Of a stretch of 41,829 nucleotides of DNA, positions 32,447 through 40,374 are shown piece after piece (position 1 is the first letter of the stretch; every line of letters starts with the position of its first letter). Origin of the DNA: an uncultured Olsenella sp. (GTDB lineage Bacteria > Actinomycetota > Coriobacteriia > Coriobacteriales > Atopobiaceae); assembly GCA_949296375.1 (NCBI GenBank), contig CASFQX010000025.1, positions 1 to 41,829 on the forward strand. Reading direction: 5' to 3'. A program made the position numbers and the translations under genes. The notes below the pieces were generated by a model. The model ran no database searches and was not told where the DNA came from. It saw only the letters and a program-made list of their open reading frames with translations.

Positions 32447-34382
32447 GTATCGCCCAGACATCGACCCTCAGCTGGACGACCACCTCGCCCTTCTCGCAGA
32501 GCGTGTCTCCCAGGTGCCAACCGAGCCCGGCTGCTACCTGTGGAAGGACGCCAAGGGCGAGGTCGTCTACGTCGGAAAGGCCAAGAGTCTGCGCGCCCGC
32601 ATGCGCCAGTACGTGACGCTCTCGGACGAGCGCGAGAAGATCCCGCTCATGATGCAGGTGGTGCGCGACTTCGACTACGTGGTCGTGGGCTCCGAGCACG
32701 AGGCGCTCGTGCTGGAGCGCAACCTCATTGCCCAGTACCACCCGTACTTCAACGTGGACTACAAGGACGACAAGAGCTACCCCTTCATCGCCATCACCGA
32801 GTCCGACGTCTTTCCCGCCATCAAGTACACGCGCGAGAAGCACCGCAAGGGCACGCGCTACTTTGGCCCCTACACCGACGCCCGCGCCGCGCGCGAGACG
32901 ATCGACACCCTGCGCAAGGTAATTCCCATCTGTGTGGCCACCTGCGCGGAGTGGAAGCGCGCCAAGCGCCTGCTCGAGCGCGACCCCTCGCAGGCTGCCG
33001 TGGCCAACATGATGCTTGCCGAGCGCTGTCGCCCGTGCTTTGACTACCACGTGGGGCGAGGCCCCGGCGTGTGCGCGGGCATGATCGACACCGTGGAGTA
33101 TGCGCATCACGTGCGCCAGGTGGAGGATTTTCTCAGGGGCAAGCGCTCCGCCGTGGTGGGGGAGCTCACCGATCAGATGCGCGAGGCTGCGGCCAATCTG
33201 GACTTCGAGCGGGCGGGACGCCTCAAGGCTCGCCTCGACGGCCTGGACGCACTCGACGACCGTCAGCAGGTGGTCTTCTCGTCCAACGTGAGCGCGGATC
33301 TGATCGGTGTCTATCGTGAGGAGACGATAAGCTGCGCCTGCGTCTTCGTGGTGCGCGAGGGTCGCACGGTCCGCTCGGTGGAGTTCATCCTGGACAAGGG
33401 TCTCGACGTGGGCGCCGATGAGCTGGTGGGCGGCTTTCTCAAGCGCTACTACGACGAGACGGCGGACGTTCCCGCCGAGGTGGACCTAGACGCAGACCTT
33501 CCAGACGCGGAGGTGCTCGCGGGCTGGCTCTCCGAGAAGCGCGGGCATGCCGTCCGCCTGAGGCGCCCGCAGCGCGGCGAGAAGCGCCGTCTGCTCGACA
33601 TGGCAACAGCAAACGCGCGCCACGCCCTGATGCGCTACATGGTGAAGACCGGCTATGCCGACGAGCGCACCAACCAGGCGCTGCTGCAGCTGGAGAGCGC
33701 ACTTGCGCTGGACGCGCCGCCGATGCGCATCGAGTGCTTCGACATCTCCACGCTGCACGGTCACTTCACCGTGGCGTCGATGGTGGTCTTCACCAACGGG
33801 CGGCCGGACAAGTCGCAGTACCGGCGCTTCAAGATCCAGACGCCGCTCACCGAGGCGAACGACTTCGTGTCAATGTCCGAGGTGCTGGGAAGGCGCTACG
33901 CGCCCGAGCGCATGGCCGACGAGCGCTTTGGGTCCCGCCCCGACCTTCTCGTTGTTGATGGCGGAAAGCCGCAGCTCACGGCTGCTATGGCACAGCTCGA
34001 GGAGCTGGGGCTGGACATTCCGGTCTGCGGTCTTGCCAAGTCCGACGAGGAGATCTTCGTGCCCTGGGACGAGACGCCGGTCGTGCTGCCGAGCGGCTCG
34101 CCCTCGCTCTACCTGATCAAGCAGGTGCGTGACGAGTCCCACCGCTTTGCGATCACCTTCCACCGCGAGCTGCGCGACAAGGCGATGACGCGCTCGGCGA
34201 TCGACGACGTGCCGGGCGTGGGGCCCAAGCGGCGCCGTGCGCTGATGAAGCACTTTGGCTCGATGAAGCGGCTGCGCTCCGCAAGCGAGGAGGAGATCGC
34301 CGCCACGCCGGGCGTGCCTGCCGAGGTGGCACATGCCGTGTGGCAGGCGCTTCGTGCCGCCGAGGAGCTTGCGGGGGAGTAG
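32439..34382 (+). CDS. uvrC: Excinuclease ABC subunit C
   Basis: UvrC makes both incisions in nucleotide excision repair. The 647-residue protein has the N-terminal GIY-YIG nuclease (PGCYLWKDAKGEVVYVGKA, the 3' incision site), a Cys-containing middle part CRPCFDYHVGRGPGVCAG, the UVR motif contacting UvrB (LTDQMREAAANLDFERAGRL), the RNase-H-like 5' nuclease (IECFDISTLHG, LLVVDGGKPQL, HRFAITFHR) and C-terminal helix-hairpin-helix repeats (DVPGVGPKRRRALMKHFGS). The ATG at 32439 lies inside the 3' end of the ATP-grasp gene, an 8-base overlap, so the two are on one mRNA and probably coupled. No LexA box is seen for this unit. A 41-bp repeat array begins 17 bases after the stop. Confidence 0.97.
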   Translation: MSRYRPDIDPQLDDHLALLAERVSQVPTEPGCYLWKDAKGEVVYVGKAKSLRARMRQYVTLSDEREKIPLMMQVVRDFDYVVVGSEHEALVLERNLIAQYHPYFNVDYKDDKSYPFIAITESDVFPAIKYTREKHRKGTRYFGPYTDARAARETIDTLRKVIPICVATCAEWKRAKRLLERDPSQAAVANMMLAERCRPCFDYHVGRGPGVCAGMIDTVEYAHHVRQVEDFLRGKRSAVVGELTDQMREAAANLDFERAGRLKARLDGLDALDDRQQVVFSSNVSADLIGVYREETISCACVFVVREGRTVRSVEFILDKGLDVGADELVGGFLKRYYDETADVPAEVDLDADLPDAEVLAGWLSEKRGHAVRLRRPQRGEKRRLLDMATANARHALMRYMVKTGYADERTNQALLQLESALALDAPPMRIECFDISTLHGHFTVASMVVFTNGRPDKSQYRRFKIQTPLTEANDFVSMSEVLGRRYAPERMADERFGSRPDLLVVDGGKPQLTAAMAQLEELGLDIPVCGLAKSDEEIFVPWDETPVVLPSGSPSLYLIKQVRDESHRFAITFHRELRDKAMTRSAIDDVPGVGPKRRRALMKHFGSMKRLRSASEEEIAATPGVPAEVAHAVWQALRAAEELAGE

Positions 34383-34399
34383 CGGGCGGACGCTCTTCT

Positions 34400-34606
34400 C
34401 GCTTGACGAAAGCAGGCTTGTCTCAGCTTCGGTGCGGCATCGCTTGACGGATCGAGGCTCGTCTTAGCTCTGCGTCGAAATAACTTGACGGATCGAGGCT
34501 CGTCTCAGCCCAAAGTGCGTCTAAGGCTGAGACGAGCCGTGCTTCGTCAAGCGATAAGAACCGTGGGCTGAGACGAGCCTCGATTCAACGAGCCCCCTGC
34601 TGTTGT
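34400..34606. repeat. Repeat array 2: five units, 41-bp period
   Basis: A 29-bp core begins at 34400, 34441 and 34482 (exactly 41 bp apart) with CTTGACG and GGCTCGTCTCAGC as the clearest parts. The inverted form starts at 34525 and 34566, also 41 bp apart, with GGCTGAGACGAGCC. About 12 variable bases separate the cores. Forward and inverted units can pair into long stems. The array fills the space between uvrC and the fruR control region; the CTTCTCG word lies at its left edge (34395). Confidence 0.88.
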
Positions 34607-34616
34607 GTGCAACAGT

Positions 34617-34646
34617 GTGCGTAAACTTGCGTAAAATTGCGCAGAA
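34617..34646 (+). promoter_or_regulatory. Three tandem decamers (candidate FruR operator, distal)
   Basis: GTGCGTAAAC, TTGCGTAAAA and TTGCGCAGAA follow each other without gaps, so TGCG recurs every 10 bp on one face of the helix. DeoR-family repressors often bind such directly repeated short sites. A second cluster lies at 34687-34726. Confidence 0.6.
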
Positions 34647-34686
34647 ATGACCATTTAGCAAAGAATTGCTACCACTTACCGGAACT

Positions 34687-34726
34687 GTGAGCAAAGTTGC
34701 GCAAAGTTGGAGGAATTTGCGTAAAA
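34687..34726 (+). promoter_or_regulatory. Four decamer positions (candidate FruR operator, proximal)
   Basis: GTGAGCAAAG, TTGCGCAAAG, TTGGAGGAAT and TTGCGTAAAA are contiguous and in the same 10-bp phase; the third has lost the motif except for its TTG. The cluster ends 44 bases before the fruR start, so it probably overlaps the leader or promoter. The region between the clusters contains AAGAAT (34661-34666), 18 bases after TTGCGC, as a possible promoter. Confidence 0.55.
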
Positions 34727-34770
34727 ATGAGAATCAGAGAAACACCTCGAGTAGAACGAAGGAGGCCGCC

Positions 34771-35520
34771 ATGCTCGCCGAGGAGCGTCACGCCCGCGTC
34801 GTCGAAATGGTCCGCAGGCAGGGAACCGTTACGGTGACGGAACTTGCCGAGGCCCTGGACATCTCCGAGTCCACCATTCGGCGCGACCTGGACAAGCTCG
34901 ACCAGGCACACCGTCTGGTCAAGGTTCACGGCGGCGCCACCACGCTTGAGTCCGCACACCTCACGCGCGACCTCACGCTCGAGGAGCGCCACGGCCTGCA
35001 CATGGAGGAGAAGCGTGCCATCTGCGCCTATGCCGCCACGCTCATCCGCCCGAACGACCTCGTCTACCTGGATGCCGGCTCCACCGTGGAGGAGCTCATC
35101 AATCACCTCACGGAGCACGAGGCACACTACGTGACGGACTCCGTCTCTCATGCCATGAAGCTCGCAGCACGCGGCCTTCACGTCACGGTGCTCGGCGGGG
35201 AGCTCAAGAGCGCCACGGAGTCGCTCGTGGGGCCGGACACCATCGCCGCGCTCTCGCGCTACCACTTCACCATTGGCTTCTGGGGCGTGAACGGCATCAC
35301 CCCGGAGATCGGCTTTACCTCGCCGGAGAGCAACGAGGCCCTGATCAAGCAGCTCACCATGGAGCGCACCGCGCGTCCCTACGTGCTCGCGGACGCCACC
35401 AAGTTTGACAACACGAGCCTCGTGGAGTTTGGGTCCTTTACCTCAGCAACGATCGTCACCTGCGGGGATGTCCCCGAGAAGTACAAGAGCTTCGAAAACG
35501 TTGTGGAGGTAGCCCGATGA
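34771..35520 (+). CDS. fruR: DeoR-family repressor of the fructose operon
   Basis: A 249-residue DeoR/GlpR-type regulator. The N-terminal winged helix-turn-helix is seen in RHARVVEMVRRQGTVTVTEL and DISESTIRRDLDKL, with the family's VKVHGGATTL right after it. The C-terminal sugar-phosphate sensor domain has AATLIRPNDLVYLDAGSTV, GVNGITPEIGFTSPE and a final VLADATKFD. The ligand is likely fructose 1-phosphate because fruK and fruA follow, but this is inferred from context. ATG 34771 has an ideal SD (AAGGAGG, 34759-34765); the frame extends to 34666 across the decamer repeats and was not used. Its stop overlaps fruK (ATGA). It probably represses its own operon by binding the decamer clusters upstream. 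Confidence 0.9.
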   Translation: MLAEERHARVVEMVRRQGTVTVTELAEALDISESTIRRDLDKLDQAHRLVKVHGGATTLESAHLTRDLTLEERHGLHMEEKRAICAYAATLIRPNDLVYLDAGSTVEELINHLTEHEAHYVTDSVSHAMKLAARGLHVTVLGGELKSATESLVGPDTIAALSRYHFTIGFWGVNGITPEIGFTSPESNEALIKQLTMERTARPYVLADATKFDNTSLVEFGSFTSATIVTCGDVPEKYKSFENVVEVAR

Positions 35521-36419
35521 TCTGCACCGTCACGTTCAACCCGTCGCTCGACTACATCGTCCGCGTGGACGACATGCGCCTGGGCGTCATCAACCGCACC
35601 ACCTACGAGAACGTCCTGCCCGGGGGCAAGGGCGTGAACGTCTCCATCGTGCTCGGCAACCTCGGACACGCGAGCCGCGCGCTCGGCTTTGTTGCCGGCT
35701 TCACGGGCGACGAGCTCTGCCGCCTCTGTGCCGAGGCGGGCGTGGACTGCGACTTCATCCGCGTGTCGGAGGGCATGACCCGCGTGAACGTCAAGGTCAA
35801 GAGCAACGAGGAGACCGAGCTCAACGGCCAGGGGCCCGTCATCACCGACAAGGATGTCGACGCGCTCTTCTCCAAGATCGACTCCCTCGGTGAGGGAGAC
35901 ACGCTCGTCATCTCGGGTTCCGTGCCCGCCGTGCTGCCGCACGACATGTACGAGCGCATCATGGAGCGCCTCCAGGGCCGCGGCGTCCGCATCGTGGTCG
36001 ATGCCGAGCGCGACCTGCTCACCCGCGTCCTTCCGTACCACCCCTTCCTCGTGAAGCCCAACAACCACGAGCTCGGGGACATCTTCGGCGTCACGCTGCG
36101 CATGCGCGACGAGGTCGTGCCGTACGCCAAGAGGCTCCAGGAGATGGGCGCCGCCAACGTGCTCGTCTCGATGGCGGGGGAGGGCGGCGTGCTCGTGGCC
36201 GAGACGGGCGAGGTCTTCCAGAGCCCGGCCGCCAAGGGCACAGTGGTCAACTCGGTGGGAGCGGGCGACTCCTCAGTCGCCGGCTTCCTGGCGGGCCTCA
36301 TGGAGACCGGCAGCTACGAGGCCGCCTTCCGCATGGCTCTCGCCACGGGATCTGCCAGCGCGTTCTCGGACCACCTGGCCACAAGGCCGGAGGTGGAGGC
36401 TCTTCTCGCTAGGTCGTAG
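35517..36419 (+). CDS. fruK: 1-Phosphofructokinase
   Basis: FruK phosphorylates fructose 1-phosphate, made by the FruA permease, to fructose 1,6-bisphosphate. The 300-residue protein belongs to the PfkB family: it begins ICTVTFNPSLDYIVRV, has the sugar-binding LPGGKGVNVSIVLGNLG, and ends with the PfkB signature NSVGAGDSSVAGFLAG containing the catalytic aspartate. TagK-type kinases look alike, but the context with a fructose PTS and a DeoR regulator favours FruK. ATG 35517 overlaps the fruR stop by four bases. A 227-base gap with a small hairpin (36466-36488) separates it from fruA. Confidence 0.94.
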   Translation: MICTVTFNPSLDYIVRVDDMRLGVINRTTYENVLPGGKGVNVSIVLGNLGHASRALGFVAGFTGDELCRLCAEAGVDCDFIRVSEGMTRVNVKVKSNEETELNGQGPVITDKDVDALFSKIDSLGEGDTLVISGSVPAVLPHDMYERIMERLQGRGVRIVVDAERDLLTRVLPYHPFLVKPNNHELGDIFGVTLRMRDEVVPYAKRLQEMGAANVLVSMAGEGGVLVAETGEVFQSPAAKGTVVNSVGAGDSSVAGFLAGLMETGSYEAAFRMALATGSASAFSDHLATRPEVEALLARS

Positions 36420-36465
36420 GTGTCCGCCCCGGCGCCCGGCCGTTTTGATCCGGCGCTCGGACAGT

Positions 36466-36488
36466 TTGCCGAGAAGGGCGCTCGGCAA
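36466..36488 (+). other. Hairpin in the fruK-fruA gap
   Basis: TTGCCGAG (36466-36473) and CTCGGCAA (36481-36488) form an 8-bp perfect stem with a seven-base loop. No T run follows. It may modulate readthrough or mRNA stability between fruK and fruA; the rest of the 227-base gap shows no gene. Confidence 0.45.
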
Positions 36489-36646
36489 GAACTCGCGGCG
36501 GACCTTAACGGCAGGGTTCCGGGGCTACCAACCAAGCATAGCGTTCTTCTCGCAACTCCAAGACCTCGGGGCTTGGGGTCGGGTGAGGCACATGCAAAGC
36601 ATCAGCAATGGGCGGCGGTGGCTGCCTTGGGGAGAAAGGACAGGAT

Positions 36647-38623
36647 ATGAGAATCACGGATCTGCTCAAACCTGAGTCAATCGGAATCGGGGGTGCGCCA
36701 AAGAGCAAGGACGAGGCTATCGACGAGCTCGTCGAACTCATGGCGAAGGGCGGCAACGTGCGCGACAAGGCGGGCTATGCCGCGGCCGTTCGCGAGCGCG
36801 AGGCGCAGTTCTCCACGGGCCTCGGCGACGGCATCGCCATCCCGCACGCCAAGACGGCCGCCGTCTCCGCGCCCGGCCTCGCGGCCATGACGGTGCCCGC
36901 GGGCGTGGACTACCAGTCGCTCGACGGCGAGCCGGCAACGCTGCTCTTTCTCATCGCGGCGCCGGACGGCGAGGCAAACACGCACCTCGAGGTGCTGAGC
37001 CGCCTCTCCACGCTGCTCCTGGACGCCGACTTCTGCGCGGCGCTGCGTGCGGCCAAGACGCCCGAGGAGTTCCGCGCGCTCGTTGACGCCGAGGAGGACG
37101 TCCACCTCGCCGAGGAGGAGGCCAAGGCGGCCGGCGCCGCCGCGCGTGACGCCGCGGGATACGACGTTCTTGCCATCACGGCCTGCCCCACGGGCATCGC
37201 CCACACCTACATGGCCGCCGAGGCGCTCGAGAAGCGCGCGGCGGAGCGCGGGATCAAGATCAAGGTGGAGACCCAGGGCTCCGGTGGCGCCAAGAACGTC
37301 ATCACCGCCCACGACGTGGCCGGCGCCAAGGGCGTGATCATCGCGGCCGACAAGAACATCGACCTCGCCCGCTTTGACGGCATGCCGGTCTACAGCTGCT
37401 CCGTCACGCGCGGCATCAACGAGCCCGACGCGCTTCTCGACGTCATCATGGACGGCAAGGCCGGCGTGTACCATCACGCAGGCGGCTCCTCCGAGCCCGC
37501 CTCCGCGGGTGCCGAGAAGGAGGGCATCGGCCACAAGGTCTACAAGGACCTCATGAACGGCGTCTCGCACATGCTGCCGTTCGTCATCGGCGGCGGCATC
37601 CTCACCGCCATCGCGTTCCTCATCGACCAGCCCGGCCTCGGCACCGCCGCCTACGGCTCCTCGATCCCGGCGGCCGCGCTCTTCAAGACCATCGGCAACG
37701 AGGCATTTGGCTTCATGCTGCCGATCCTCTCCGGCTACATCGCCATGTCGATCGCGGACAGGCCCGGTCTCGCGCCCGGCTTCGTGGGCGGCATCTTTGC
37801 CAAGGTGGGCTATGACTTTGCCTACCTCGGAACGCTCGACACCTCCGGCCTCGTCTCCGGCGGCTTCATCGCGGCGCTCTTCGCGGGCTTTGCGGCAGGC
37901 TACATGACGCTTGGCATCGAGCGCCTCTGCGACAGGCTCCCTGCCTCGCTCGAGGGCATCAAGCCGATGCTCATCTACCCGATCCTCGGCGTGCTCGCCA
38001 TCGGCGTGGTCATGCTCGCCCTGAACCCGCTCTTCGCGCTCATCAACACCGGCCTCAACAACTTCCTGCGCGGCCTCGGCACGAGCAACATCGTCCTTCT
38101 CGGCCTGGTCCTTGGCGGCATGATGTCCGTTGACATGGGCGGCCCCTTCAACAAGGCGGCGTACGTCTTTGGTACCGCGGCCCTTGACCCCGCGAGCGGC
38201 CTCGGTACCACCGGCCAGATCATGATGGCCTCCGTCATGGTCGGCGGCATGGTCCCGCCCCTGGCCATCGCCCTCTCTACCACCTTCTTCAAGAACCGCT
38301 GGACCAAGACGGACCGCAGCGCCGGTATCGTGAACTACATCATGGGCCTCTCCTTCATCACCGAGGGTGCGATCCCCTTTGCCGCGGCCGACCCCGGTCA
38401 CGTGCTCCCGTCCTGCATCGTTGGCGCCGCGATCGCCGGCGGCCTCTCCGCCTTCTTCGGCTGCACCAGCCCCGCCCCGCACGGCGGAGCCTGGGTGACC
38501 CCGGTCATCGGCAATGGCATCATGTGGCTGCTCGCCGCGCTGATCGGCGCCGTGGTGGCCTGCCTGATCCTCTCCCTCTGGAAGAAGCCGCTTCCTCCCG
38601 AGGAGTCCGGTCTCAGCAAGTAG
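36647..38623 (+). CDS. fruA: PTS fructose transporter, EIIABC
   Basis: A 658-residue single-chain PTS permease that imports fructose and phosphorylates it to fructose 1-phosphate. Domains run A-B-C. EIIA (about 1-150) carries the phosphorylated H67 in IAIPHAK. EIIB (about 170-270) has C180 in ITACPTGIAHTYMAAEALE. EIIC (about 300-650) is a polytopic membrane part beginning GVSHMLPFVIGGGILTAI, with MSVDMGGPFNKAAYVFG and EGAIPFAAADP typical of the fructose family. ATG 36647 has AAAGGA six bases upstream; the open frame to 36608 has no ribosome site. A perfect terminator follows. The partner kinase fruK and regulator fruR are upstream; HPr and EI must be encoded elsewhere. Confidence 0.96.
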   Translation: MRITDLLKPESIGIGGAPKSKDEAIDELVELMAKGGNVRDKAGYAAAVREREAQFSTGLGDGIAIPHAKTAAVSAPGLAAMTVPAGVDYQSLDGEPATLLFLIAAPDGEANTHLEVLSRLSTLLLDADFCAALRAAKTPEEFRALVDAEEDVHLAEEEAKAAGAAARDAAGYDVLAITACPTGIAHTYMAAEALEKRAAERGIKIKVETQGSGGAKNVITAHDVAGAKGVIIAADKNIDLARFDGMPVYSCSVTRGINEPDALLDVIMDGKAGVYHHAGGSSEPASAGAEKEGIGHKVYKDLMNGVSHMLPFVIGGGILTAIAFLIDQPGLGTAAYGSSIPAAALFKTIGNEAFGFMLPILSGYIAMSIADRPGLAPGFVGGIFAKVGYDFAYLGTLDTSGLVSGGFIAALFAGFAAGYMTLGIERLCDRLPASLEGIKPMLIYPILGVLAIGVVMLALNPLFALINTGLNNFLRGLGTSNIVLLGLVLGGMMSVDMGGPFNKAAYVFGTAALDPASGLGTTGQIMMASVMVGGMVPPLAIALSTTFFKNRWTKTDRSAGIVNYIMGLSFITEGAIPFAAADPGHVLPSCIVGAAIAGGLSAFFGCTSPAPHGGAWVTPVIGNGIMWLLAALIGAVVACLILSLWKKPLPPEESGLSK

Positions 38624-38646
38624 CTCGTCTCCCCGAGCTCTGCAGC

Positions 38647-38685
38647 GGCGCCGAGCCCTATCCTCCGGGGCTCGGCGCCCTTTTT
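38647..38685 (+). terminator. Rho-independent terminator after fruA
   Basis: GGCGCCGAGCCC (38647-38658) and GGGCTCGGCGCC (38668-38679) form a perfect 12-bp stem with a nine-base loop, followed by C and five T residues. Confidence 0.95.
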
Positions 38686-38721
38686 GTGTTTGCGCGCTGG
38701 TGGGCTTAGTAAGTGCGCTGG

Positions 38722-39363
38722 TTGGAGGGCTTCTCGCCTTTGTCGCTTAACAATGGTCGCGATTGGAGGGCGGAGCGTTCCGGGTGCTTACGGATTGCCA
38801 CGATTGGAGGGTCGGGCGGCGGGAATGCTTAGAGATTCGCGCCATCGGAGACCTGGCGGTCGTAAGAATCGAGAAGAACTCTCCAGCGGCGGCAGACCTT
38901 AAGCGCTTGCTGCCCGCGACCCTCCAACGGGTGCGTATCCTAAGCGCTTGCTGCCCGCGACCCTCCAACGGCGGCTCAGGCTAAGCGCCTACATCCATCA
39001 GCGCTCCAATAGCGACATAACCTAAGCGCTTAAGATTTCCCCACTGGGGACCGGTGCCGGCATAAACTCGGAGAGTCATGCCATTGGAGTTTTTGTTCGC
39101 CAAGCGCTTAATGATTGTCTCAATCGGAGGGCTTTGTGCGACAAGTGGTTAGCGATTTGCGCCATTGGAGGGTGGGGCGCATCTAGTGATTAAGAATTGC
39201 ACCGATCGGAAGGGTCCGCTCCAAAAATGCTTAGCGATTTGCGCCATTGGAGACCCGGCAATTGCGAGGATCGAGAAGAACCCTCCAGCGGTGGCATTCC
39301 CTAAGCGCTTGCTGCCCGCGGCCCTCCAACGGCGGTAAACCTTAAGCGTCCGCGACCCGACGA
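38722..39363. repeat. Repeat array 3: about 14 units of 41 bp in alternating blocks
   Basis: TTGGAGG-type boxes start at 38722, 38763, 38804 and 38845 (each 41 bp). The inverted box CTCCAACGG/CTCCAGCGG then recurs in units starting at 38880, 38921, 38962 and 39003 (each 41 bp). A second forward block follows at 39084, 39124, 39165, 39206 and 39247 (40 or 41 bp), and a second inverted block at 39282 and 39323. A second conserved element, GCTTAGCGATTTGCGCC or inverted TAAGCGCTTGCTGCCCGCG, occurs in most units. Both forward-to-inverted junctions contain ATCGAGAAGAAC. The array fills almost all of the 820 bases between fruA and rapZ; no gene is present. Confidence 0.9.
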
Positions 39364-39411
39364 GCTTCTCGTCGCCGCCACTCCGCCACCCCGTCCGAAC
39401 GCTCGCTCTCG

Positions 39412-39417
39412 TATACT
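39412..39417 (+). promoter_or_regulatory. Candidate rapZ -10 element
   Basis: TATACT lies 26 bases before the rapZ ATG and follows repeat array 3. The -35 region is not recognisable. Similar -10 words (TACACT) precede uvrB and gap in this window. Confidence 0.5.
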
Positions 39418-39443
39418 GGGGGACAGGCGAGAAGGGAGAGCCC

Positions 39444-40373
39444 ATGAGCGAGGAGAGCGGCCAGAAGATGCGCGTGGCGGAGGCCGCCGAGCGCGTGCCC
39501 GACGTGGTGGTGATCACGGGCATGAGCGGCTCGGGCCGTACCCAGGCCCTGCACGTCTTCGAGGACATGGGCTACTACTGCATCGATAACCTCCCGCCGC
39601 GCCTGCTGCTGCAGCTTGCGGAGCTCGTGGGCATCAACACGGGCGTGGGTCGCCACCTTGCCGTGACCTGCGACCTGCGCAGCCAGGGTCTCTTCGACGA
39701 GCTTGCCGACTCCGTCACCCAGCTCCGCGAGCATGAGATCACCTGCCGCGTGGTGTTTCTCGACACCTCGGACGAGGTCCTCATGCGCCGCTACGACGAG
39801 AACCGTCGTCGCCATCCGCTCGCCATGTCCGGCGAGTCCCTGGACAGGACCATCGCCCGCGAGCGCGCTCAGCTCGGGGTCATCCGCGACGCCGCCGACC
39901 TCGTCATAGACACGAGTCGCCTGCGCACGCGCGACCTCCGCACCCGCCTGCGCCGAGCCTTCTCCGAGCTCACCGACCAGCAGCTCATGGAGGTCTCGGT
40001 CTTCTCCTTTGGCTTCAAGCATGGCATGCCGGTCGAGGCGGACCTCATGATAGACGTCCGCTTTCTGCCCAACCCCTTCTACGACCCCGTCATGCGCACG
40101 CTCACGGGCAAGGACCAGCTCGTGTCTGACTTCGTGCTCAACAACCCCACCACCGTGAAGTTCATGGATGCGTGGCAGCGCCTGCTCGACGTTGCGATGC
40201 CGGGCTACGTTGCCGAGGGAAAGAGCCACCTCTCCATTGCCGTGGGCTGCACGGGGGGCCAGCACAGGAGCGTCGCCATCGCCGAGGCCACGGCGACCTA
40301 TCTCGAGAAGAGCGGCTACCACGTGAGCGTCTCCCACCGCGACCTGGCCCTCGCCAACGTGAGGACGAGCTAG
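39444..40373 (+). CDS. rapZ: RapZ/YvcJ nucleotide-binding protein
   Basis: RapZ is a P-loop protein that binds nucleotides and, in enterobacteria, steers small-RNA control of glucosamine-6-phosphate synthase; in Gram-positives its role is less clear. The 309-residue protein has a P-loop GMSGSGRT (residues 26-33) in which arginine replaces the usual lysine, as in other actinobacterial members. Then come GYYCIDNLPPRLL, VFLDTSDEVLMRRYDENRRR cut at RRYDENRRRHPL, SFGFKHGMPVEADLMIDVRF, and the C-terminal CTGGQHRSVAIAE. ATG 39444 has AAGGGAG upstream. whiA begins two bases after its stop; the yvcK gene that usually lies between them is missing here. Confidence 0.95.
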   Translation: MSEESGQKMRVAEAAERVPDVVVITGMSGSGRTQALHVFEDMGYYCIDNLPPRLLLQLAELVGINTGVGRHLAVTCDLRSQGLFDELADSVTQLREHEITCRVVFLDTSDEVLMRRYDENRRRHPLAMSGESLDRTIARERAQLGVIRDAADLVIDTSRLRTRDLRTRLRRAFSELTDQQLMEVSVFSFGFKHGMPVEADLMIDVRFLPNPFYDPVMRTLTGKDQLVSDFVLNNPTTVKFMDAWQRLLDVAMPGYVAEGKSHLSIAVGCTGGQHRSVAIAEATATYLEKSGYHVSVSHRDLALANVRTS

Positions 40374-40374
40374 C

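Noticed and set aside
34666-34770. N-terminal extension of FruR from 34666
   Set aside because: The stretch is the decamer operator region; ATG 34771 has an ideal SD and matches the usual start of DeoR regulators.
36677-38482. 601-codon minus-strand open frame opposite fruA
   Set aside because: Antisense of the EIIABC gene, without domains or ribosome site.
38722-39363. CRISPR array
   Set aside because: The period is 41 bp with at most 8-14 variable bases, units are degenerate and lie in both orientations, and no cas gene is near. CRISPRs have nearly identical repeats in one direction with spacers of about 30 bp or more.
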